Assembly: GCA_902793685.1 (NCBI GenBank)
Contig: CADBEN010000004.1
Span: 55,061 to 119,060 of the forward strand
Reading direction: 5' to 3'
From: an uncultured Lachnospiraceae bacterium
GTDB lineage: Bacteria; Bacillota; Clostridia; Lachnospirales; Lachnospiraceae
DNA: 64,000 bases
Shown: positions 16,435-25,423 of the stretch, in pieces
Layout: each line of letters begins with the position of its first letter
Position numbering within the stretch: position 1 is the stretch's first letter
Notes under the pieces: model-generated
Told to the model about the DNA's origin: nothing
The model's input: only the letters and a program-made list of their open reading frames with translations
Databases searched by the model: none
Made by a program: the position numbers and the translations under genes

Positions 16435-16464
16435 GGAAGCGGGTGCAAACCCGCTTCCTGTTTT
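16435..16464 (+). terminator. terminator after the hydrogenase-like gene
   Basis: A 9-bp perfect GC-rich stem (ggaagcggg/cccgcttcc) with loop tgcaaa is followed by TGTTTT, 28 bases after the stop and 27 bases before deoD. Confidence 0.6.
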
Positions 16465-16490
16465 CAGAGCAGCAGAAGGAGGAGACACAG

Positions 16491-17216
16491 ATGTCAGCAA
16501 AGAGTAATGTTCCGACCCCGCACATCGGCGCGATGCCGGGAGAGATCGCAGAGACCATCCTGCTTCCCGGGGATCCGCTCCGCGCGCAGTTTATCGCTGA
16601 GAATTATCTTAGCAATGTAAAGCAGTTCAATTCCGTCCGCAACATGTTCGGCTTTACCGGAACCTACGAAGGAAAGCCGGTCTCCGTCATGGGCACGGGC
16701 ATGGGCTGCCCGTCCATGGGCATCTATTCCTATGAACTGATTCATTTCTACGGCTGCAAAAACCTGATCCGTGTGGGAACTGCCGGAAGCATCAACCCGG
16801 ACGTCCATGTGCGGGATATGGTATTCGGCCTCGGAGCCTGCACCACCTCGAACTTCCCGGCCCTCATGAACCTGCCGGGGGTCTATGCCCCGGTCTGCTC
16901 CTGGGAGCTTCTCAGAAAGGCCGCGGAGAAGGCCGATGCACTGGGCCTGTCCTATCATGCCGGAAACATCCTTTCTTCCGACATGTTCTACGGACCGGCG
17001 GAAGGACCGGAGGCCACGCAGAAGTGGGCTTCCATGGGCGTCCTCGCCATCGAGATGGAGGCTGCGGCGCTCTACACCAACGCTGCTTTCGGAAAGGCCA
17101 ATGCCCTGACGATCCTGACGATCAGCGACCATCTCCTGACCGGCGAGAGCACCAGCGCGGAAGAACGCCAGACCAGCTTTACCGACATGATGAAGGTGGC
17201 GCTGAGCCTCGCGTGA
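16491..17216 (+). CDS. deoD: purine nucleoside phosphorylase, DeoD type
   Basis: This salvage enzyme splits purine (deoxy)nucleosides with phosphate. The 241 residues match hexameric DeoD enzymes. Visible are PGDPLRAQFIA near the N-terminus, the VGTAGS phosphate/ribose loop, IEMEAAALY (base and ribose contacts) and the catalytic Asp in TISDHL. ATG 16491 has AAGGAGGAG upstream; an earlier GTG lies in the preceding terminator. It may share a transcript with the ABC exporter that begins 44 bases later. Confidence 0.95.
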   Translation: MSAKSNVPTPHIGAMPGEIAETILLPGDPLRAQFIAENYLSNVKQFNSVRNMFGFTGTYEGKPVSVMGTGMGCPSMGIYSYELIHFYGCKNLIRVGTAGSINPDVHVRDMVFGLGACTTSNFPALMNLPGVYAPVCSWELLRKAAEKADALGLSYHAGNILSSDMFYGPAEGPEATQKWASMGVLAIEMEAAALYTNAAFGKANALTILTISDHLLTGESTSAEERQTSFTDMMKVALSLA

Positions 17217-17260
17217 TCTGACCGACATGCAGGGCGCTGAACTCTGACGGAGTAAGAACG

Positions 17261-19177
17261 ATGGTAAAAACACTGATGAAATATATCGGCGGATACTGGA
17301 AGTCCTCGGTCCTGTCCATGCTGTGCATGCTGGGCGAGGTCGTCGCCGAGATCCTGATCCCGCTCGCCATGGCGAATCTCATCGACCTGGGGATCTCTCA
17401 GGGGAACCTGCCCCTGGTGTTCCGCTACGGGACGATGATGGCAGTCTGCGCCCTGTTCGGCCTGCTGTTCGGCTTCGGCGGCGGCAGGTTCGCGGCGAAG
17501 GCTTCCAGCGGATTCGCCTCGAACCTGAGGAACGGCATGTATGAGAGCATCCAGCGCTTTTCCTTTTCCAACATCGACAAGTACAGCACTGCGGGCCTGG
17601 TGACGCGGCTGACCACGGACATCACGAACGTGCAGAACGCTTACCAGATGATCATCCGCATGTGCATGCGGTCCCCGATGCTTCTCACCATGGCGCTGAT
17701 CATGACGGTGCGGATCAGTCCGAAGCTTTCCGTGACCTACTTTATAGCCATCATTTTCCTGGCCTGTGTGCTGGGGTTCATCATCAGCCGCGCGACGAAG
17801 GCCTTCTCCACGGTCTTCACGAAGTACGACGATCTGAACGCCAGCGTCCAGGAGAACGTCACCGGGATCCGGGTGGTGAAGAGCTTTGTCCGGGAGGACT
17901 ATGAGATCGACCGGTTCCAGACGGCCATCGACTCCATCTACGCGCTTTTCGTGAAGGCGGAGAGCTACGTCTGCTTCAACTTCCCCGTGATGATGCTGAC
18001 CATCTACGCCTGCATCATCACCATTTCCTGGAACGGCGCCCACGAGATCGTCGCAGGAAGACTGACCACCGGTCAGCTTACCAGCCTGTTCACCTACACC
18101 ATGAACATCCTGATCTCCCTCATGTTCCTCTCCATGGCCTTTGTCATGATCACCATGTCGGTGGCCAGCGGCCGGCGCATCGCGGAGGTCCTGTCCGAGG
18201 TGCCGACCATCCTGAATCCGGAGGACCCGGTGTACGAGGTGGCGGACGGATCTGTGGATTTTGACAACGTGAATTTCGGCTACGGAAAGCGGAAAAAGCT
18301 GACGGACTGGGACAATCCGGAAGAGGTCGCCGCCATGAAGCGGCGGGCCCGTCTGAAGGAAGCGGTGCGGTCCGGAAAGATGACCGCTGCGGAAGCCATC
18401 GCCAAAGACCCGCAGTTCCAGGCAGCGGAGAAAGAAGAGAGGAAGCCGGTCCTCACCGACATCGACCTCCACATCCGCTCCGGCGAGACCATAGGGATCA
18501 TCGGCGGCACCGGTTCCTCGAAGACATCCCTGGTGAGCCTGATCCCGCGGCTCTATGACGTCACGACGGGGGCGGTCCGGGTCGGCGGGAGAGATGTGCG
18601 GGAGTATGACCTTGTCACGCTGCGGGACGCAGTGGGCATGGTGCTGCAGAAGAACCAGCTGTTCTCCGGCACCATCTACGAGAATCTCCGCTGGGGAGAC
18701 CCGGAGGCCACGGACGAAGAGTGCCGGGAAGCCTGCCGGCGGGCCTGCGCGGATGAATTTATCCGGAAATTCCCGGACGGCTACGACACCTGGATCGAGC
18801 AGGGCGGCTCCAACGTATCCGGCGGGCAGCGGCAGCGGCTCTGCATTGCCCGGGCGCTCTTAAAGAAGCCGAAGATCCTGATCCTGGACGACTCCACCAG
18901 CGCGGTGGACACCGCCACCGACGCGGAGATCCGCCGCGTATTCCGGGAGGAGATCCCGGAGACCACGAAATTCATCATTTCCCAGCGCATCTCCGGCGTG
19001 AAGGATTCAGACCGGATCATCGTCCTCGAGGACGGGAAGATCAGCGGCGTCGGGACTCACGAGGAACTGCTGCAGACGAACGAGATCTACCGTTCCGTGG
19101 CTGCAGTCCAGGCAGAGGGGACCGGCGACTTCGACCACGGAAATGATCATGTGAGAACGCACGGAAGGGAGGTGTGA
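17261..19177 (+). CDS. ABC exporter half-transporter with degenerate ATPase site
   Basis: This 638-residue type IV ABC exporter has a six-helix membrane domain (~1-320) and an ATPase domain. The ATPase deviates from consensus: Walker A is GGTGSSKTS, with Ser in place of the last Gly; Walker B ends LDDSTS, with Asp for the catalytic Glu; and the H-loop position reads SQRIS, with Gln. About 50 charged residues are inserted between the first strands of the ATPase domain and Walker A (~345-400). The signature VSGGQRQR is intact. This is the non-catalytic partner of a heterodimer with the next gene, which begins two bases after its stop. The cargo is unknown. Confidence 0.9.
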   Translation: MVKTLMKYIGGYWKSSVLSMLCMLGEVVAEILIPLAMANLIDLGISQGNLPLVFRYGTMMAVCALFGLLFGFGGGRFAAKASSGFASNLRNGMYESIQRFSFSNIDKYSTAGLVTRLTTDITNVQNAYQMIIRMCMRSPMLLTMALIMTVRISPKLSVTYFIAIIFLACVLGFIISRATKAFSTVFTKYDDLNASVQENVTGIRVVKSFVREDYEIDRFQTAIDSIYALFVKAESYVCFNFPVMMLTIYACIITISWNGAHEIVAGRLTTGQLTSLFTYTMNILISLMFLSMAFVMITMSVASGRRIAEVLSEVPTILNPEDPVYEVADGSVDFDNVNFGYGKRKKLTDWDNPEEVAAMKRRARLKEAVRSGKMTAAEAIAKDPQFQAAEKEERKPVLTDIDLHIRSGETIGIIGGTGSSKTSLVSLIPRLYDVTTGAVRVGGRDVREYDLVTLRDAVGMVLQKNQLFSGTIYENLRWGDPEATDEECREACRRACADEFIRKFPDGYDTWIEQGGSNVSGGQRQRLCIARALLKKPKILILDDSTSAVDTATDAEIRRVFREEIPETTKFIISQRISGVKDSDRIIVLEDGKISGVGTHEELLQTNEIYRSVAAVQAEGTGDFDHGNDHVRTHGREV

Positions 19178-19179
19178 CC

Positions 19180-21099
19180 ATGGCAGGACCCGGCGGAAAC
19201 AGAAGACGTCCCATCGGCGCGAAGCAGGCGCTGGCAGCCATGCGGAGCGGCAGCATGAAGCGCGTCGTCGCGGAGATCACCGGCCACTACGGCGGGGCCC
19301 TGGTCCTGGTGTTCTTCTGCATCCTGATCGCGGCAGTGGCGGATGTGCGCGGCACCCTCTTTATCCGGTCACTGATCGACGACTACATCATCCCCATGAC
19401 GCAGACAGCGGATCCGGATTTCGGGCCCCTGGCAAAAGCCCTCACCACTATGGCCTGCATTTATCTTGTGGGCGCTCTGTCGGGCTACACCTACAACCGC
19501 ATCATGGTCTACGTGAGCCAGGGCACCATGCGGCGCATACGCCGGGGGCTTTTCGGGCACATGGAGAAGCTGCCGATCAGCTATTTCGACACCCACTCCC
19601 ACGGCGACATCATGTCGATCTACACGAACGACACGGACACTCTCAGGCAGTTCATCGGCATGGCTTTCCCGCAGCTCATGAACTCCCTCACAAGTATTGT
19701 CAGCGTCTTTGTCAGCATGTGCATTCTGAACATTCCTCTGACCGCGATCACCCTGGTCATGACTTCGGGGATCCTGTTCACCAGCGGCAAGGTGGCGACG
19801 CAGTCCGGAAAGTATTTCGGACAGCAGCAGCGGCACCTCGGCAGGCTGAACGGCTTCATCGAGGAGATGATGGGCGGGGCCCGGGTCATCAAGGTCTTTT
19901 CCCATGAGGAGATCAGCATCCGGGAGTTCCGGGCGCTGAACGAAGAACTGCGGAGCTCCAGCGACCGGGCGAACACCATGGCGAACGTCCTGATGCCGGT
20001 GGCGGCGCAGCTCGGAAACCTGAGCTATGTGCTGGTGGCGGTGCTGGGCGCGGTCTTCGCGGTGAACGGGCAGCTGGGCGTGACCATCGGCGTCCTGGTA
20101 TCCTTCCTGACCCTGAACCGGAACTTCAACCGCCCCTTCACCCAGATCTCGATGCAGATGAACTCGGTGGCCATGGCGGCCGCCGGCGCTGACCGGATCT
20201 ACGCTCTTATGGACGAGGCGCCGGAGCCGGACAACGGCTACGTCATGCTGGTGAACGCGGAAGCGGACGAGGACGGCACGCTGCATGAGACGGAGAAGCG
20301 GACAGGACTCTGGGCCTGGAAGCACACTCACCAGGCCAGCGGCGAGGTGGAATACAAGCCTCTCCGGGGCGACATCGTCATGGACGGCGTGGATTTCGGC
20401 TATGTCCCGGAGAAACTGGTGCTGCATGACATACGTCTCTACGCGAAGCCCGGCCAGAAGATCGCCTTTGTCGGCTCCACCGGTGCAGGAAAGACCACCA
20501 TCACGAATCTTCTGAACCGCTTTTATGAGATCCAGGACGGGAAGATCCGCTACGACGGTATCAATGTGACCAAGATCAAAAAGGCAGACCTGCGGCGGAG
20601 CCTCGGGGTGGTCCTTCAGGAGACGAACCTCTTCACGGGCTCTGTCATGGAGAACATCCGCTTCGGGCGTCTGGACGCCACGGACGAAGAGTGCATCGCG
20701 GCGGCGAAGCTCGCCAACGCGGACAGCTTTATCCGGCGTCTTCCGGACGGCTACGATACGGTGCTGCGGGGCAACGGCGCGCGCCTGTCCCAGGGACAGC
20801 GGCAGCTTCTGGCTATCGCCCGGGCGGCGGTGGCAGACCCGCCGGTGCTGATCCTGGACGAGGCCACCAGCTCCATTGACACCCGCACCGAGCAGCTGGT
20901 GCAACGGGGCATGGACCAGCTGATGAAGGGACGCACCACCTTCGTGATCGCCCACCGGCTCAGCACGGTGCGCAACGCGGACTGCATCATGGTCCTGGAG
21001 CAGGGCCGGATCATAGAGCGCGGCAGCCACGAGGAGCTCATGGCGCAGCGCGGCCGGTATTACCGGCTGTATACCGGAAATATGGAGGAATCGGCCTGA
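19180..21099 (+). CDS. ABC exporter half-transporter with intact ATPase site
   Basis: This 639-residue partner of the preceding gene has the membrane domain at ~35-330 and the ATPase at ~390-620. It carries canonical Walker A GSTGAGKT, Walker B LILDEATS with the catalytic Glu, and H-loop IAHRLS. Its signature reads LSQGQRQ rather than LSGGQ. The complementary defects in the two subunits fit one consensus and one degenerate composite site, as in TM287/288-type heterodimers. ATG 19180 has GGGAGG eight bases upstream; a GTG six bases earlier is too close to that site. Export of lipid, drug or peptide is possible. Confidence 0.9.
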   Translation: MAGPGGNRRRPIGAKQALAAMRSGSMKRVVAEITGHYGGALVLVFFCILIAAVADVRGTLFIRSLIDDYIIPMTQTADPDFGPLAKALTTMACIYLVGALSGYTYNRIMVYVSQGTMRRIRRGLFGHMEKLPISYFDTHSHGDIMSIYTNDTDTLRQFIGMAFPQLMNSLTSIVSVFVSMCILNIPLTAITLVMTSGILFTSGKVATQSGKYFGQQQRHLGRLNGFIEEMMGGARVIKVFSHEEISIREFRALNEELRSSSDRANTMANVLMPVAAQLGNLSYVLVAVLGAVFAVNGQLGVTIGVLVSFLTLNRNFNRPFTQISMQMNSVAMAAAGADRIYALMDEAPEPDNGYVMLVNAEADEDGTLHETEKRTGLWAWKHTHQASGEVEYKPLRGDIVMDGVDFGYVPEKLVLHDIRLYAKPGQKIAFVGSTGAGKTTITNLLNRFYEIQDGKIRYDGINVTKIKKADLRRSLGVVLQETNLFTGSVMENIRFGRLDATDEECIAAAKLANADSFIRRLPDGYDTVLRGNGARLSQGQRQLLAIARAAVADPPVLILDEATSSIDTRTEQLVQRGMDQLMKGRTTFVIAHRLSTVRNADCIMVLEQGRIIERGSHEELMAQRGRYYRLYTGNMEESA

Positions 21100-21149
21100 A
21101 TTCGCAGTGCGCCCGAGAACCTGTCCCCGGGCTCACCTGAAACCGCCGG

Positions 21150-21178
21150 TTGAGAGGCACCATATTTTGTGGTACAAT
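21150..21178 (+). promoter_or_regulatory. promoter of the pyrH-polC operon
   Basis: TTGAGA and TACAAT are separated by 17 bases. They lie 50 bases before pyrH, after the ABC exporter genes, so the pyrH cluster can be transcribed independently. Confidence 0.65.
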
Positions 21179-21228
21179 AGCGTGGAAAAAATACAGCGTG
21201 GGAATCCGCGCGTTCAGGGAGAAATAAG

Positions 21229-21933
21229 ATGAAAAACAGAAGAGTCATGCTGAAGCTTTCCGGGGAGGCGCTTGCCGGGAAGAACGGCCGCGGATACGAT
21301 GAAGCGGTGGTGCGCGGCGTCGCCCGCCAGGTGAAGGCATCCGTGGATGCAGGCGTCCAGGTAGGCATCGTGACCGGCGGCGGAAACTACTGGAGAGGCC
21401 GCACCAGCGAGGCGATGGACCGCACCAAGGCGGACCAGATCGGAATGCTGGCCACCATCATGAACTGCATCTATGTATCTGAAATGTTCCGCGCCGAGGG
21501 AATGAAGACCGCGATCCTTTCCCCCTTTGTCTGCGGCACCATGACAGAGCTTTTTTCCAAGGATCTGGCGGTGAAGTATTTTGAGGAAGGCCGGGTGGTC
21601 TTCTTCGCCGGCGGAACAGGGCATCCCTATTTCTCGACGGATACCGGCATTGTCCTCCGGGCCATCGAGGTGGAGGCGGAGGTGATCCTTCTCGCGAAAT
21701 CCATCGACGGCGTCTACAACGCGGACCCGAAGATCGATCCGGACGCGAAGCGCTACGACAGGATCAGCATGAAGGAGGTCATCGACCGGCGGCTCGCCGT
21801 CATCGACCTCACGGCGAGCGTCATGTGCCAGGAGAACCACATGCCTCTGGCAGTATTTGACCTGAATGAAGAAAACTCCATTGCGAACGCAATGCAGGGA
21901 AAAATCAACGGCACCATCGTGACGGTGGACTGA
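21229..21933 (+). CDS. pyrH: UMP kinase
   Basis: This enzyme phosphorylates UMP to UDP and, in bacteria, is a hexamer of the amino-acid-kinase fold. The 234-residue protein shows the phosphate loop LKLSGEAL, the GGGNYWRG motif, and the LLAKSIDGVYNADP segment typical of PyrH. ATG 21229 follows GGGAGAAATAAG. It opens a run of essential genes (frr, uppS, cdsA, dxr, rseP, ispG, polC) all in the same direction. Confidence 0.98.
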   Translation: MKNRRVMLKLSGEALAGKNGRGYDEAVVRGVARQVKASVDAGVQVGIVTGGGNYWRGRTSEAMDRTKADQIGMLATIMNCIYVSEMFRAEGMKTAILSPFVCGTMTELFSKDLAVKYFEEGRVVFFAGGTGHPYFSTDTGIVLRAIEVEAEVILLAKSIDGVYNADPKIDPDAKRYDRISMKEVIDRRLAVIDLTASVMCQENHMPLAVFDLNEENSIANAMQGKINGTIVTVD

Positions 21934-21946
21934 AAGGGAGGAAATC

Positions 21947-22510
21947 ATGGCAGAAGTGAAGGATACTCTGAAAGAACTGGAAGAGCGTATGAATAAGACG
22001 GTCGAGTTCATGCAGACCGACTTCGCAGCGATCCGCGCCGGACGGGCGAACCCCCATGTCCTGGACCGTATCACCGTCGACTATTACGGATCTGCCACCC
22101 CGATCCAGCAGGTCGGAAACATTTCCGCCCCGGATCCCCGCACCATCATGATCCAGCCCTGGGACAAGTCCCTGCTGAAGCCCATCGAGAAGGCGATCCA
22201 GAAGTCCGACATCGGCATCAACCCGAACAATGACGGCAGCGTCATCCGCCTGATCTTCCCGATCCTTACCGAGGAGCGCCGTAAGGAGCTGTCCAAGGAC
22301 GTGAAGAAGAAGGGTGAGGCGGCGAAGGTCGCCATCCGGAACATCCGCCGCGACGGCGCCGAGGTGCTGAAGAAGATGGAGAAGGCTTCCGAGATCACCG
22401 AGGATGACCTTGAAGACGGCAACAAGAAGCTTCAGAAGCTGACTGACAAGAATATCGAGCGCGTGGACAAGGCGGTCGAGATCAAGACGAAGGAAATCAT
22501 GACCGTGTAA
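21947..22510 (+). CDS. frr: ribosome recycling factor
   Basis: RRF, with EF-G, splits post-termination ribosomes. The 187-residue length is standard. The N-terminal three-helix segment and the highly conserved AGRANPHVLDRI and DPRTIMIQPWDKS sequences are present. The start 13 bases after pyrH has AAAGGGAGGAA upstream. A GC-rich hairpin (about 22545-22575) without a T run lies between it and uppS and may attenuate rather than end transcription. Confidence 0.98.
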   Translation: MAEVKDTLKELEERMNKTVEFMQTDFAAIRAGRANPHVLDRITVDYYGSATPIQQVGNISAPDPRTIMIQPWDKSLLKPIEKAIQKSDIGINPNNDGSVIRLIFPILTEERRKELSKDVKKKGEAAKVAIRNIRRDGAEVLKKMEKASEITEDDLEDGNKKLQKLTDKNIERVDKAVEIKTKEIMTV

Positions 22511-22619
22511 GGCGCAGCCTTCCGGTCGGAAGCGGAAAACGCATGGGCGGGCCGCCGGGATCACCGGGCCCGCCCTGTCATTAGAAACAGCCGTTTTTCT
22601 GGCGGCACAGGGAGGAACT

Positions 22620-23348
22620 ATGGGTTCCAGACTAGAAGGCAAGAAGATTCCGGAGCATATCGCCATCATCCTGGACGGCAACGGCCGCTGGGCAAAGCGC
22701 CGCGGACTCCCGCGGGTCATGGGACACCGGGCGGGCTGCGACGCCGTGGAGGCGGCGCTCCGGAACTGCGGAAAGCTGGGCGTGAAGTATCTGACGGTCT
22801 ACGGGTTCTCGACGGAGAACTGGAAGCGCAGCGAGGAAGAGGTCAGCGCCCTGATGGGGCTGTTCCGGATGTATCTGAACAAGCTTCTGGACATCGCGAA
22901 GGGAGAGAACTGCAAGTGCCTGATGATCGGCGACCGCACCCGCTTTGCCCCGGACATGATCGAACTTATCGACCGGGTCGAGGAGGAGACGAAGGAATGC
23001 GACGGCATCACCTTCCTTTTCGCCATCAATTACGGCGGCAGGGACGATGTGCGCCGTGCCGTGAAGAAGATGATGAAGGACTATGCCGATAATCCCTTCG
23101 ACATCGATGAGACGGTGACCGAACAGTTCGTGGCAGGCTACCTTGACACCGCCGGGATCCCGGACCCTGATCTCCTGATCCGCACCAGCGGAGAACTCCG
23201 GATCTCCAACTTCCTGATCTGGCAGATCGCTTACAGCGAGATCTACGTCACAGATACCCTGTGGCCGGATTTCGACATGGAGGCCCTGGAGGATGCGATC
23301 ATTGCGTACAACGGCCGTGACCGCCGCTTCGGCGGCAGAAAGGCCTGA
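22620..23348 (+). CDS. uppS: undecaprenyl diphosphate synthase (isoprenyl transferase)
   Basis: This cis-prenyltransferase makes the C55 lipid carrier for peptidoglycan. The 242 residues include the catalytic Asp motif LDGNGRWAKRRGLPR, GHRAG for diphosphate binding, YGFSTENWKR, and the C-terminal RTSGELRISNFLIWQ. GGGAGG precedes ATG 22620. It is three bases from cdsA and belongs to the same cluster as dxr and ispG, which supply its precursors. Confidence 0.97.
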   Translation: MGSRLEGKKIPEHIAIILDGNGRWAKRRGLPRVMGHRAGCDAVEAALRNCGKLGVKYLTVYGFSTENWKRSEEEVSALMGLFRMYLNKLLDIAKGENCKCLMIGDRTRFAPDMIELIDRVEEETKECDGITFLFAINYGGRDDVRRAVKKMMKDYADNPFDIDETVTEQFVAGYLDTAGIPDPDLLIRTSGELRISNFLIWQIAYSEIYVTDTLWPDFDMEALEDAIIAYNGRDRRFGGRKA

Positions 23349-23351
23349 GTC

Positions 23352-24191
23352 ATGGAACGACTGAAAGAAATCCTGGGCAGCAGAAAGTTTCAGACAAGGC
23401 TTCTGAGCGGGATCATCATGGTGGCGCTGGCTGTGCTGCTGATCTCCCGCGGAGGGATCCTGCTGTTTGCGACGATGATCCTGATCTCCATGTGCGGTCT
23501 GTTCGAGCTGTACCGGGTCGTGAAGATCGAGAGCGAGCCGCTGGGGATCATCGGGTATCTCGGGGGCCTCATCTATTACGGACTGATGTGGAACAATGAA
23601 GGGCGCTACAGCATGCCGGTGATGATCGGCGTCGTGATGGCGCTCCTTGCGGTGTTTGTTTTTACATATCCCCGCTACCGCACTGAGCAGGTCTCGGTCA
23701 GTCTCTTCGGCATTTTTTACGTCGTGGTAATGTTTTCCTACATCTACCGCGTGCGGGTCATGCCTGACGGATTCTGGCTGGTCTGGCTGGTCGTCATCTC
23801 CAGCTGGGGCTGCGATACCTGTGCCTACGTGGTGGGAATGCTGTTCGGAAAACGCCATTTCGCTCCGATCCTGAGTCCGAAAAAGACTGTCGCCGGCGCC
23901 ATCGGCGGCGCCATAGGGGCAGGGCTTCTGGGCGTGATCTACGCGTCCTTCTTCGGCGCCCAGATGGAAGAGATCGCCAATCCGCAGATCGCATGCTTCT
24001 TTGCCTGCGCTGCAGCAGGAGCCATTTCCCAGATCGGAGATCTGGCGGCCTCCGCCATCAAGCGGGACCATGACGTCAAGGACTACGGGAACCTGATCCC
24101 CGGGCACGGAGGGATCCTGGACCGCTTTGACAGCATGCTGTTCACAGCGCCTGCCATTTACTTTGTTCTGTTTCTCGACAAATTGTTCTGA
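23352..24191 (+). CDS. cdsA: phosphatidate cytidylyltransferase
   Basis: This enzyme makes CDP-diacylglycerol, the branch point of phospholipid synthesis. The 279-residue membrane protein has about seven to eight hydrophobic helices and the C-terminal signature SQIGDLAASAIKRDHDVKDY plus GHGGILDRFDS, which carries the catalytic acids. The start lies three bases after uppS. The first residues (MERLKEILGSRKF) are cytosolic and charged. Confidence 0.96.
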   Translation: MERLKEILGSRKFQTRLLSGIIMVALAVLLISRGGILLFATMILISMCGLFELYRVVKIESEPLGIIGYLGGLIYYGLMWNNEGRYSMPVMIGVVMALLAVFVFTYPRYRTEQVSVSLFGIFYVVVMFSYIYRVRVMPDGFWLVWLVVISSWGCDTCAYVVGMLFGKRHFAPILSPKKTVAGAIGGAIGAGLLGVIYASFFGAQMEEIANPQIACFFACAAAGAISQIGDLAASAIKRDHDVKDYGNLIPGHGGILDRFDSMLFTAPAIYFVLFLDKLF

Positions 24192-24241
24192 TCTGAAAAT
24201 CGAATGATTTACAGATCTTTCTGACCTGACAGGAGTTTTTT

Positions 24242-25399
24242 ATGAAGAAGATCGCGATCCTCGGCTCCACCGGCTCCATCGGCACACAGACCCTGGACAT
24301 TGTCCGGGCGAACGGGGATATCAGAGTCGAGGCCATAGCAGCGAGAGCCAACATCGACCTCCTCGAAAAGCAGATCCGGGAGTTTTCACCGAAGATTGCC
24401 GGAGTCTGGGATGAGAAGAAGGCTGCGGAGCTGAAACTCCGCGTCGCGGACACTGCCACGAAGGTCGTCGCAGGAAAAGAGGGGATCCTGGAGGTCTCCA
24501 CGGCGCCGAAGGCGGAGATCCTGGTCACCGGCATCGTCGGCATGATCGGCATCGAGCCCACCATCGCGGCCATCCGGGCCGGCAAGGATATTGCCCTGGC
24601 CAACAAGGAAACGCTGGTCTGCGCTGGACACATCATCATGCCGCTGGCGGAGGACCGCGGTATCCGGATCCTTCCGGTGGATTCGGAGCACTCGGCCATT
24701 TTCCAGAGTCTCCGGGGAAACAAGAAGAACCGGATCGCGAAGATCCTGCTGACTGCCTCCGGCGGACCCTTCCGGAAATACTCCGCGAAGAAGCTGAAGA
24801 CAGTGACGCTGGAGGACGCCCTCAAGCATCCCAACTGGAGCATGGGGCCGAAGGTCACCATCGACTCCTCGACCATGGTGAACAAGGGACTTGAGGTCAT
24901 CGAAGCCCACTGGCTCTTCAATGTTCCGTCCGACCGGATCCAGGTCGTGGTGCAGCCGAAGAGCATCATCCACTCCATGGTGGAATTCGAAGACGGCGCC
25001 GTCATGGCCCAGCTGGGCGTGCCGGATATGAAGCTTCCCATCCAGTATGCGCTGTACTATCCGAAGCGACGATTCCTGGCGGGAGACCGCCTGGATTTCT
25101 GGACGATGAATGAGATAGAGCTGGTGAAGCCGGACCTGAAGAAGTTCCCGGGCCTCGGCCTTGCTTATCATGCATGTGAGAAAGGCGGAAGCCTGCCGAC
25201 GGTCCTGAATTCGGCCAATGAGATCGCGGTCTCCGCGTTCCTGAAAAAGAAGATCGCCTGGGGCGGCATCTCGAAGATGATCGCCGAAGCGATGGAGCAG
25301 CACGAAAACTACGGCATTCTGAAGGAGCCTACGGTGGAGGAGATCTTTGAGATCCGGAACAGCACCGAGGCCTGGATGAAGGAAAAGTACCACCTGTGA
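24242..25399 (+). CDS. dxr: 1-deoxy-D-xylulose 5-phosphate reductoisomerase
   Basis: This is the second enzyme of the MEP isoprenoid pathway, converting DXP to MEP with NADPH and a divalent metal. The 385 residues begin with the NADPH-binding loop LGSTGSIGTQTLD. The metal and substrate motifs PVDSEHSAIFQ, ASGGPF and MGPKVTIDSSTMVNK are intact. The gene follows cdsA by 50 bases and precedes rseP by 24. Confidence 0.98.
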   Translation: MKKIAILGSTGSIGTQTLDIVRANGDIRVEAIAARANIDLLEKQIREFSPKIAGVWDEKKAAELKLRVADTATKVVAGKEGILEVSTAPKAEILVTGIVGMIGIEPTIAAIRAGKDIALANKETLVCAGHIIMPLAEDRGIRILPVDSEHSAIFQSLRGNKKNRIAKILLTASGGPFRKYSAKKLKTVTLEDALKHPNWSMGPKVTIDSSTMVNKGLEVIEAHWLFNVPSDRIQVVVQPKSIIHSMVEFEDGAVMAQLGVPDMKLPIQYALYYPKRRFLAGDRLDFWTMNEIELVKPDLKKFPGLGLAYHACEKGGSLPTVLNSANEIAVSAFLKKKIAWGGISKMIAEAMEQHENYGILKEPTVEEIFEIRNSTEAWMKEKYHL

Positions 25400-25423
25400 C
25401 ACCGGGAGGCCGGTGAACTGCCT

